Assembly: GCA_027030285.1 (NCBI GenBank)
Contig: JALVFC010000372.1
Location: forward strand, 1 to 8,797
Reading direction: 5' to 3'
Source: Thiotrichaceae bacterium
GTDB taxonomy: Bacteria > Pseudomonadota > Gammaproteobacteria > Thiotrichales > Thiotrichaceae
DNA: 8,797 bases
In this document: piece by piece, positions 1 to 6,715 of the stretch
Numbering within the stretch: position 1 is the stretch's first letter
How the letters are laid out: each line of letters opens with the position of its first letter
Translations under genes and position numbers: made by a program
The notes under the pieces: model-generated
Told to the model about the DNA's origin: nothing
Database searches by the model: none
Seen by the model: only the letters and a program-made list of their open reading frames with translations

Positions 1-3000
1 ATCAAAGTCGGCACTGATAGCAACAGAATAGGCGTCATTGGCTGCCACATTGGCAGGAGCTGTCACCTTGGCAATCAGACAAACCTGTTCCCCGGCAGCT
101 ACATTCAGACTTGTACCAATCGTAGCCGATGCTTCTGCCCCCGTCAGTTTGCCATCACAGTCCGTATCACGGTAAAGCTGGTGTGACCAGCCAGCTGTCT
201 GCTGACCACCGGCACTGCTGGCAAGCGCCAGTACACCCGTTGTAGGCGCAATAAACCTGTGAGCATAAAAGACTACATTGCCCGGCAAAATCTCTCCGCT
301 ATGATCAGGCTCAAAGACTGGCTTGCGGATATCTGCAAAGTCCACATCATTCTGATTGGCATTGCTAATAGTTACCGAATGCTGGTTCGCATTCACCGAC
401 CTGTAACCAGATGGATCTTTCGCCGTGGCTGGACAATGCGCAGGAACCGGCGTGCGCTCCCGTGCCGCTTCATAAACCGTATAGGAGCCAGCCAACAGCG
501 GGAAGAAGGCATATTTCCCATCAGCATCCGTGCGGATACTCTGACAATTTGTGCCATCGTACAGCACGACAGTTACCGCACCCAATCCTTTTTCGGTACC
601 ATTCCTGATACCATTCACATCACTGTCTTCAAAGACCTGTCCACTGATCTGGTACAACTCCAGCACCTTCTCACTACGATAATCATTGACTGCTACCGTA
701 CTGGTAATCGGCGTATTGCCACTACCGCTTGCCAGATCAGTACCATTTCTGGTACCCGTGCTGTTATCACCGCTACTCTGACTGGCATACTCCGTGACGA
801 TGCTGGCAGTTGCCACTGGCGGTACCGCGCCAGGAATACGGGTAGCATCAAAGCTAATGACTAACTGGGCTCCCGGATCCATTTGCAGTGCTTTTTGCAA
901 GATAAGGATTTCATTATCACTACCTGAGCGAACAAAATCACTGGTTTGAATGGGGGTCGTCGTACCATTTTCAGTCACAACTCCCGTCGTAGACACTGTC
1001 ACATTGGATACATCACGCAACCCCTGTGGTAGCGTAAACTGCCACGCATCACCATCATCACCCGCCACCTGGAATGCAGTTGCCTGTCCGGCATTTTGCA
1101 AGGTCAGGCTAAAGTGCGCCTTGTCAATACCTGTTGTCGTAATGGTAGCGCTGGTGGTGATTTGTGGCTCAACCACTTTGGCAACAACGACATTGGAATC
1201 ACTAAACGTTGTGCCATTAATTTGCGTATTGAAATAGTTACTCAGCGTTACGCCCTGCTGATTTTGTGCCTCATCCAGCACCCGTGCATCAAACTCGATA
1301 ACAATATACTCCCTGTCCGCATCACTATCCTGGTTCACCAGATCACCCAGATTAAACACTACATCCGTGCCTGAGACATAACTGGCAGATGCAGCTGAAA
1401 TACCACAATCCGGTGTAATGGATGCAATGGAGTTTTCATCTCCACTGACTGCCAGGGTGCCACCATTACAGGCTATTGCCGAGCTAATCCCTGTACCATT
1501 GGCAACCAGTGCCAGCTTTGCCGAACCTTCCACAAACTGCAAACCAACGGGCAATACATCCTTGATCACGACATTCGTTGCGGTACCTTCTGCAATTTGT
1601 GTTTGCAGACGATAACGTAGTGTTTCACCGATGGATACCGGACGCGGGTCAGCCATAGTATCTGCACTGCTATCTGCGGTATGCGTCTGACTGGTGCTGA
1701 CAATACTTTTCAATGGAACCGGATCATTGACTTCGACGATGTGTGTCGCTGTTTTGCTATAACTCCGTTCATTGCCTGCCTGTGGTACAGTCCCTGTTGG
1801 ATTAGGCGTTGTACCATCCTGCGGCAAGCTGCTCCAATCCAGGATGGCATTATTTGTGATCTGGTCACTACTCATGACACCAATCACAGCAGTTGCCTGA
1901 TAAGTTAGTGTACAACTCTCGCCCAGTGGTAAGTCAGGCAAGGAAAAACTTAAACCATTGCCAGATGGATCCGAGTCATCCAGCACCGGCGTCAAACCTC
2001 CACTACAGTTTGCTGCGAAACTGTTAGCCACATATGACAGGCCAGAAGGTAAAATATCAGTTAATTTTAGATCAAAGGCATCTGCTGCTGATTGTTGTGC
2101 AGCACTTCCGCTATTAATATGTGACAGATTAATGCTATATACGATGTTATCCCCTGCATCAACGCTGCTTTTATCACTGCTCTTGCTCACCTGTAATAGC
2201 GGCTCAACAAGGCGTACCTGTGGGCTTACTGCAGCGCTGGAAGTAATGTTTTGAGTCGCTGTGAGTACACTTGCATAATTCTGCCTGGTGCCCGCGTTTA
2301 CATTAGCGCTACTATCCATCACTCGTGCATTGAATTCCAGGACTGCATATTCTTTATTGCTATCATCATCGGTATTGGCAACAAAACCGCCACTGCTACT
2401 GAGTGCAAAGACAGGATCTGTTCCCGAATTAAAGCTTGCCCCATTAGCGGTGATAGGACAGTCGGGCACAATGCTGTCAACCGTACTTTCATCACCTGTT
2501 TTATTCAGGCTTGCACAAGCATTCAGCGAAGCAATATCTGTAGTCATACCCGCATTGTTGGACACAAAAGCCAACTTGCTGGTACCGTCATTTTCATACA
2601 CCAACCCTGCAGGTAACAGATCCTGGATACGCAAATTGCTTAAATGACCTTCCGGTAGCTCCACCTTGACCCGATAGCGGATAATTTCACCAATCGCTAC
2701 AGGGCGTAAATCAGCCAGCGAATCATCAGTGTGCGCCTCGGACGTACTTGCCAGCGATTTCTCAGGAACGGGCTTGCGGACATTCATAGAGACTTGCGAA
2801 GTACCCGGAGGGAAGGGTGTTCCACCCGGTGTAGAACGCCATTGCACGCTGGCATCATTAATCAGGATGGCACCCGCTTCCACTCCATTTTCAATATCAC
2901 ATTGCAGGGAAACAACCGCCTGCGCCCCAGCGGCCAATGTGGCAATCACATAATCCCCATTGCTATTGGTGCTACCTCCCGCAGAGCTAGAATAAGCACT

Positions 3001-5124
3001 GCAATTCGTCAACCCTGGCTGCGGCATATCACTGATAGTGACATCATAGGCAGGAGCCCCACCATTATTACTGACCGTGATATCAAAACCCACCGTATCA
3101 TTGGCATCAACCGTTGCCTGATCAACTGTTTTATTGATGGACAGGGAAGGAGCGCGCACATGCAGGTTAATCCCTGCATACAGGGTTGTGGTTGTTCCCA
3201 TTGTATTATCGGATGCCACCGATAACAGATTGGTTAAAAACAGATTATCCGCAAAAGGCTCAGTACTGACTTTGGCCTTTACATCCACCACAATAGACTG
3301 AGGAGTCAAGGTATTCACATCCGGCCAGCGAATGGTCAAGCGATTTTGCACCGCATCAACACTGATGCTGGTTGGTGTCAGCCCCATGGTATCACCGACA
3401 CCTAGAGAAATATCAGGATTGCTGGCCAGGTTGGTAGTCGTATTAATACTGTTTACAGCAAAAACCGGGAAAGGAAAATAATCATCAAAAACAATGTTTC
3501 GGGTATCACCAGAGGGAATATCCATGCGTAAGCGGAAAGTTACCGTATCACCAGGCATATATTCTGCTTTTGGATTCACAATGATTTTGCTGGTACTGAT
3601 TTTATCGATCACTACCGTTGCAGCAGAATCCTCCAAGCAATAATTTCCGGGACTGCCTGCACCATTTAGCAAGCTATAGAAAAGCTCTACCGTATTCGTC
3701 AGGCTGTCATTGGCTTCCAGTGTTTCCCCGGTAGTTTCATAGGTTTCATCAATGGTGGCAGTATACGTAATTGTACCCGTTGTAGCAGGTGCAAAATTGT
3801 TGCCATAAACAGCACTTACATCATAGGTTAACTTGGTTTTTCCAGTGCTGCCATCATGTGCCACTGTGGGAGTAATCGTATAATTATTACCACCAATGCT
3901 CATACCACTGGTGGTCACATAGGTATAACCATCCGGCAAGGTATCCTCGATTCTGATGTAGTCAGCCGTTGCATACTCACTGACAGCAAAACTTAAAGTA
4001 AAGGTTAATGTTTCCCCTGGCACAGAAACATCTGTACTCCCCCCCTTTCTGATAACAACGTGCTTACCGGCATTAGTAAAAGGATCTGATTCAGTCGCAC
4101 AGGTTTGTGGATCAAGTACATCTACAATATAAACCGGAAACTCAACCAGTACATCTGTATCCGAGTCCGGTGTCCCCGTTGCACTGCTGCAAGCTACATC
4201 AATCTTTCCACCCGGTGTTGTCATATTAGTAGGAGAAAAAGGTGCCACACCAGACTGTACCTGCCCAGTAGACGAAGTGGCAGTGACCGTACAACCTGAA
4301 CCGCCTGTGATATTAACAGGTCCGACAAATTGTCGCTGTGAATTAATTTTGATAGTAGGGAATGTTACAGGAGTAACGGTTAAATCACCCGCAATATCAG
4401 CTATAGCATGCACAGGAAAAGTAAATTGACTACCTGGCGGGTTTTCACTTTCAGGAGCAACCCATTTCTCAGTAAACCGAATAATTTCAGGCATCACAGG
4501 ACTACTCACCCTGGTACCAACAATAGGACCATTACTACCCGTTGCTGTATCCCCAAATTCATAGGCGGGGGTTACCTGAATCGCATCACTTTGCAAAATA
4601 TTTGGTATCGCATCACGATTCACATCAATACAAATATTCACATCCAGCGGGATACTACCCGTTACCACAGAACCAACAGGCAGACGCAATACATGCAAAC
4701 TGCCACCAGTGGGTACATTCACTGTATCGCCTGAAATAGGATCAACCTGACCAGAAACCGGTACGTCCTCAACAGGCAACCCCAACAGAGTTGCCGAGGC
4801 AAACGTAAAATCTGCCTTGGTAATCAGACGTAGATAAGGTCCAAACCCGGTTTCGTTGCTATTCGTAAACGTCGCATCAAAACAAAACTGCTCAGCCACA
4901 AACGTTTTATCGGGAACATTAGTACTAATACCAGGCACAGGAGCTGCGAATGCCTGCGAGGAGAGAGCAAAAGTCAATAGTGCAAACAACCGTAAGATAT
5001 AGTGGCTATATTTTCTTTTTAACTCTGTTGCGGGTAAAAAAAATGCCCTGGATAAAAATGCCAGCATAATTGGAAGCCAACGATACTGCCAGCCATACTT
5101 TAGTATGCATTCAAACAAGCCCAT
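1..5124 (-). CDS. Giant DUF11/SdrD_B-type surface protein, N-terminal 1708 residues (3' end outside window)
   Basis: The minus-strand frame is open from the ATG at 5124 to the window edge, 1708 codons without a stop. Residues 1-60 read as a long signal peptide: an N-terminal extension, the basic stretch ELKRKYSHY, a hydrophobic core (ILRLFALLTFALSS) and a likely cut after SQAFA. A unique region follows (about 61-345). Next come beta-rich modules, several with the DUF11-like pattern 'PGETLTFTL ... IxDxLPxGL': about 354-488, 511-640, 658-770, 787-975, 977-1130 and 1137-1320. A divergent module (about 1320-1485) precedes an SdrD_B-like domain (about 1493-1595: GQVFEDSDVNGIRNGTE, then TDADGKYAFFPLLAGSYTV), and a further module starts after 1600. 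Residues 1653-1664 fit an EF-hand loop exactly (DTDCDGKLTGAE). Such proteins are secreted, extended surface or matrix proteins; an adhesive or structural role is inference. The anchor, expected at the C-terminus, is not visible. AGAGAG at 5130-5135 is a modest ribosome site. It follows a gene-poor gap, so it is probably transcribed on its own. Confidence 0.9.
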   Translation of the reverse strand, partial: MGLFECILKYGWQYRWLPIMLAFLSRAFFLPATELKRKYSHYILRLFALLTFALSSQAFAAPVPGISTNVPDKTFVAEQFCFDATFTNSNETGFGPYLRLITKADFTFASATLLGLPVEDVPVSGQVDPISGDTVNVPTGGSLHVLRLPVGSVVTGSIPLDVNICIDVNRDAIPNILQSDAIQVTPAYEFGDTATGSNGPIVGTRVSSPVMPEIIRFTEKWVAPESENPPGSQFTFPVHAIADIAGDLTVTPVTFPTIKINSQRQFVGPVNITGGSGCTVTATSSTGQVQSGVAPFSPTNMTTPGGKIDVACSSATGTPDSDTDVLVEFPVYIVDVLDPQTCATESDPFTNAGKHVVIRKGGSTDVSVPGETLTFTLSFAVSEYATADYIRIEDTLPDGYTYVTTSGMSIGGNNYTITPTVAHDGSTGKTKLTYDVSAVYGNNFAPATTGTITYTATIDETYETTGETLEANDSLTNTVELFYSLLNGAGSPGNYCLEDSAATVVIDKISTSKIIVNPKAEYMPGDTVTFRLRMDIPSGDTRNIVFDDYFPFPVFAVNSINTTTNLASNPDISLGVGDTMGLTPTSISVDAVQNRLTIRWPDVNTLTPQSIVVDVKAKVSTEPFADNLFLTNLLSVASDNTMGTTTTLYAGINLHVRAPSLSINKTVDQATVDANDTVGFDITVSNNGGAPAYDVTISDMPQPGLTNCSAYSSSAGGSTNSNGDYVIATLAAGAQAVVSLQCDIENGVEAGAILINDASVQWRSTPGGTPFPPGTSQVSMNVRKPVPEKSLASTSEAHTDDSLADLRPVAIGEIIRYRVKVELPEGHLSNLRIQDLLPAGLVYENDGTSKLAFVSNNAGMTTDIASLNACASLNKTGDESTVDSIVPDCPITANGASFNSGTDPVFALSSSGGFVANTDDDSNKEYAVLEFNARVMDSSANVNAGTRQNYASVLTATQNITSSAAVSPQVRLVEPLLQVSKSSDKSSVDAGDNIVYSINLSHINSGSAAQQSAADAFDLKLTDILPSGLSYVANSFAANCSGGLTPVLDDSDPSGNGLSFSLPDLPLGESCTLTYQATAVIGVMSSDQITNNAILDWSSLPQDGTTPNPTGTVPQAGNERSYSKTATHIVEVNDPVPLKSIVSTSQTHTADSSADTMADPRPVSIGETLRYRLQTQIAEGTATNVVIKDVLPVGLQFVEGSAKLALVANGTGISSAIACNGGTLAVSGDENSIASITPDCGISAASASYVSGTDVVFNLGDLVNQDSDADREYIVIEFDARVLDEAQNQQGVTLSNYFNTQINGTTFSDSNVVVAKVVEPQITTSATITTTGIDKAHFSLTLQNAGQATAFQVAGDDGDAWQFTLPQGLRDVSNVTVSTTGVVTENGTTTPIQTSDFVRSGSDNEILILQKALQMDPGAQLVISFDATRIPGAVPPVATASIVTEYASQSSGDNSTGTRNGTDLASGSGNTPITSTVAVNDYRSEKVLELYQISGQVFEDSDVNGIRNGTEKGLGAVTVVLYDGTNCQSIRTDADGKYAFFPLLAGSYTVYEAARERTPVPAHCPATAKDPSGYRSVNANQHSVTISNANQNDVDFADIRKPVFEPDHSGEILPGNVVFYAHRFIAPTTGVLALASSAGGQQTAGWSHQLYRDTDCDGKLTGAEASATIGTSLNVAAGEQVCLIAKVTAPANVAANDAYSVAISADFD
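1165..1722 (-). repeat. Long intragenic protein repeat, copy 2 (residues 1135-1320)
   Basis: Second copy of the module at 2200-2772. It starts PVPLKSIVSTS, continues with RPVSIGETLRYR, DVLPVGL, the 'PDC' cysteine motif and DSDADREYIVIEF, and ends KVVEP. It is followed by a shorter, more divergent module and then the SdrD_B-like domain. Confidence 0.75.
2200..2772 (-). repeat. Long intragenic protein repeat, copy 1 (residues 785-975)
   Basis: This copy starts PVPEKSLASTS and ends RLVEP. It shares with copy 2 (1165-1722) the order of landmarks: K-S-x-x-S-T-S, R-P-V-x-I-G-E-x-x-R-Y-R, a D-x-L-P-x-G-L strand, a 'PDC' cysteine motif, D-x-D-x-N/D followed by E-Y and (L/I)EF, and V-E-P at the end. 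Start-to-start spacing is 350 residues, because a different DUF11-like module (about 977-1130) sits between the copies. The copies are clearly related but diverged, so the duplication is old. Confidence 0.75.
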
Positions 5125-5294
5125 TTGATCTCTCTTATTATTGTTATTTTATGGATTTTTCTCTAGGAACGGCTGGTTATGGTTAATTATTAAGCATGAG
5201 TACTTATGAATTAACTACTGAATCAAGCCACTGGAGCTTGCCAATAATATTAGAAATGCACTGAACTTGTGCTTAATCAGAGGCTCCTTAAGCC

Positions 5295-5668
5295 TCAAAA
5301 TTCAAAATGTGTAATAAAATTATTCACACATAGAGGTTTGCTTCCAAGACAGGAACACAAAACAATAAGTACAACCTTGTACCCACAAGTAGCCTTTTTA
5401 GTCCCGCGTTTCTTCAATAAATCAGCGATTCTTTCTCATCTTCCTGGTCAATACTAATCGCTTAACCGTATCCCGCACATCAGCATCGTTATAAAATACT
5501 GCTACCCAGTTTGCCTTCGCTCTTGGCAACAATGCAGAAAACCGTTGCCATATTGATGGTAGCGCCAAAAGGCACTGTGAACGAGGCAACAGAGTTATTA
5601 CCCCAAAACGCCTTGTTTACGGGACAGTCAGGCTCATTTTTCTTTCCCGGTTCATATTCTGAATTCCT
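5295..5668 (-). pseudogene. Possible decayed gene: three overlapping minus-strand frames
   Basis: Three short minus-strand frames overlap in series: 5489-5668 (59 codons; contains NEPDCPVNKAFWGNNSVASF), 5422-5616 (64 codons; ends with FYNDADVRDTVKRLVL) and 5295-5435 (46 codons; starts ERIADLLKKRGTKKATCG). Each ends while the next is already open, and the joined text would read like ordinary protein if one or two frameshifts were repaired. None has a good start codon with a ribosome site. I do not recognise the family. A plus-strand frame at 5511-5696 overlaps the same bases and is an equally poor gene candidate. Chance reading frames remain a real alternative. Confidence 0.2.
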
Positions 5669-5706
5669 CTACTTGAATGATAGCTACAATTGCTAAATAC
5701 TCAGAT

Positions 5707-5739
5707 GTTATCCCGCATGCAATGCAGGAATAACTTTTT
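5707..5739 (+). terminator. Rho-independent terminator-like hairpin, plus-strand orientation
   Basis: GTTATCCCGCAT (5707-5718) pairs with ATGCAGGAATAAC (5722-5734) across a 3-base loop. This gives a 12-pair stem with one wobble pair and one bulged base, followed directly by TTTTT (5735-5739). The shape and T-run fit an intrinsic terminator for plus-strand transcription. No supported plus-strand gene lies upstream, so the function is unclear: it could stop antisense transcription towards minC, end a small RNA, or be a relic. Confidence 0.45.
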
Positions 5740-5793
5740 CCGTGCATACCTATTTTCGGCTTTCAACGGCTTATGTGTATATCCCATTCACCT

Positions 5794-5818
5794 CGCCTTC
5801 TGCGCCCTGCAGAAAGCG
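5794..5818. repeat. Strong GC-rich hairpin
   Basis: CGCCTTCTGC (5794-5803) and GCAGAAAGCG (5809-5818) form a 10-pair stem with one position that is a wobble pair in minus-strand RNA, closed by a 5-base loop. There is no adjacent T-run on either strand, so it does not look like a terminator. It may be part of a structured RNA or of a palindromic intergenic repeat unit. Confidence 0.5.
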
Positions 5819-5871
5819 TTAGCGAGCAAAGCCGTACCTTTCTTGATTAGCTGTACCGACGATACAAGTAG

Positions 5872-5901
5872 ATTCCAGGCTACCCCCCTCCTTTCTGGAA
5901 T
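5872..5901. repeat. Inverted repeat just downstream of minC
   Basis: ATTCCAG (5872-5878) and CTGGAAT (5895-5901) are perfect 7-bp arms around a 16-base, C/T-rich loop. A weaker CAAGG/CCTTG pair (5907-5911 and 5918-5922) lies between this and the minC stop. Either could shape the 3' end of a purA-minC transcript, but neither is followed by T residues in that direction. Confidence 0.4.
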
Positions 5902-5930
5902 TGGAACAAGGCATGTCCCTTGCTAAGTTT

Positions 5931-6683
5931 TCATACCATAGGCTCGATAAGCAGTTTGCCACCTTCAAGATGAATCATCGCGGGTTGCCCTTTTAGTGGC
6001 GTATCAATTTCATCCAGCAATTGATACACACCAGCAATTGATATCAACTCTGCCTCCAGTCCCTGGCAAAAAATTCTTGCCGAACGATCACCATTAACTC
6101 CTGCCAGCACACGCCCGGCTATACTGCCATATACATGAATTGAGCCATCGGCCAATACTTCTGAACCAGCTCCAGTTTGTGACAAAACTACAATATCTCC
6201 CTGAGCTGCATACACTTGTTGCCCAGAGCGCACGGGGCGGGTAATCACTTTGACTCTTTCACCGGAGTAAGCTACTTCTGTATTGGTATTGGTGTCGTTG
6301 TCTGCAACCTCTTCAGGCTGACTGGTATCTTTCTTAATATTCGGTTCTGTTTTGAGTTGTGATTGTTTTGCAGTGGAGTCTCGCAAAATTGCCCAGCCCG
6401 CCTGCATAGCGGAATCCACAGAGTCAGACGGCAAGTGCCGAATACCCACTGGTACAAAACTAAGTGCTCTGAGACCTGTTAGTAAGCCTTTATAATCCAG
6501 ATCCGTACATTCTTCATCCAGAGACTTGCAGTCCACAATTATTGGACTATGCAGAAAAAATTGCGGAGCTTCGTCTCGTTTTTCCGTTAATGCATGCAAA
6601 ATTTCTCTGACATCTGTGCTATGAATATGCAAAACATTCTGCATATTCATTTCACCTTTTATATCAATGGGCTGTATTTTCAC
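5931..6683 (-). CDS. minC: Septum site-determining protein MinC
   Basis: MinC inhibits FtsZ polymerisation away from midcell; it is carried to the membrane by MinD, and MinE sweeps the complex to the poles. This protein is 250 residues, against about 231 in E. coli. The N-terminal FtsZ-inhibiting domain spans about 1-100. A polar linker rich in Thr, Asn and Glu follows (about 103-142) and accounts for the extra length. The C-terminal MinC domain (about 143-250) carries RPVRSGQQVYA, with the MinD-binding RSGQ at 152-155, then ADGSIHVYGSIAGRVLAG, NGDRSARIFC and AELISIAGVYQL. The start is GTG: TGGAG sits 6 bases upstream, and the resulting residues PIDIKG match the PIELKG start of E. coli MinC, which the internal ATGs would remove. 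It lies 32 bp after purA, so the two are probably co-transcribed. The usual minD and minE do not follow. Confidence 0.95.
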   Translation of the reverse strand: MKIQPIDIKGEMNMQNVLHIHSTDVREILHALTEKRDEAPQFFLHSPIIVDCKSLDEECTDLDYKGLLTGLRALSFVPVGIRHLPSDSVDSAMQAGWAILRDSTAKQSQLKTEPNIKKDTSQPEEVADNDTNTNTEVAYSGERVKVITRPVRSGQQVYAAQGDIVVLSQTGAGSEVLADGSIHVYGSIAGRVLAGVNGDRSARIFCQGLEAELISIAGVYQLLDEIDTPLKGQPAMIHLEGGKLLIEPMV

Positions 6684-6689
6684 CTGCTA

Positions 6690-6693
6690 CTCC
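6690..6693 (-). promoter_or_regulatory. Ribosome binding site deciding the GTG start of minC
   Basis: GGAG lies 6 bases before the GTG codon at 6681-6683, inside the short purA-minC spacer. A competing AGGTG precedes the internal ATG at residue 14. The upstream site is preferred because only it keeps the conserved PIDIKG N-terminus. Confidence 0.7.
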
Positions 6694-6715
6694 AGTTGCT
6701 TGGCTTCAGGCATAC

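Larger units (their letters stand above)
5125..5930. other. 806-bp gene-poor region between minC and the giant surface gene
   Basis: No frame on either strand gives a convincing intact gene. The half nearest the surface gene (about 5125-5460) is AT-rich and should contain its promoter, but I found no clear -35/-10 pair. It has an imperfect AT-rich dyad, TTAATT/AATTAA, at 5183-5214, a GAGGCT/AGCCTC hairpin at 5280-5296, and GTACAA/TTGTAC arms at 5369-5382. The half nearest minC holds stronger hairpins, listed separately. Short overlapping minus-strand frames at 5295-5668 look somewhat protein-like and may be a decayed gene. No minD or minE sequence could be recognised. Confidence 0.7.

Noticed and set aside
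259..4739. About fifteen plus-strand open frames of 60-200 codons across this stretch
   Set aside because: They all lie antisense to one uninterrupted 1708-codon frame whose translation has recognisable repeated domains; they are shadows of it.
5280..5296. GAGGCT/AGCCTC hairpin as a terminator
   Set aside because: It has only a 6-bp stem with no T-run on either strand; likely chance or a weak structure.
5511..5696. 61-codon plus-strand frame ending just before the terminator-like hairpin
   Set aside because: Its position is suggestive, but it begins at a TTG without a ribosome site, the protein resembles nothing I know, and the opposite strand is equally open.
5690..5926. 78-codon plus-strand frame next to minC
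   Set aside because: The start is TTG-like, there is no ribosome site, the composition is odd, and the frame runs through two strong hairpins including the terminator-like one. It is not supportable as a gene.
6272..6457. Short minus-strand frame inside minC
   Set aside because: It overlaps minC in another frame; MinC has full-length family similarity.
6642..6653. Internal ATG codons (residues 12 and 14) as the minC start
   Set aside because: They would remove the PIDIKG segment that matches the N-terminus of E. coli MinC, and the GTG has a good GGAG at proper spacing.
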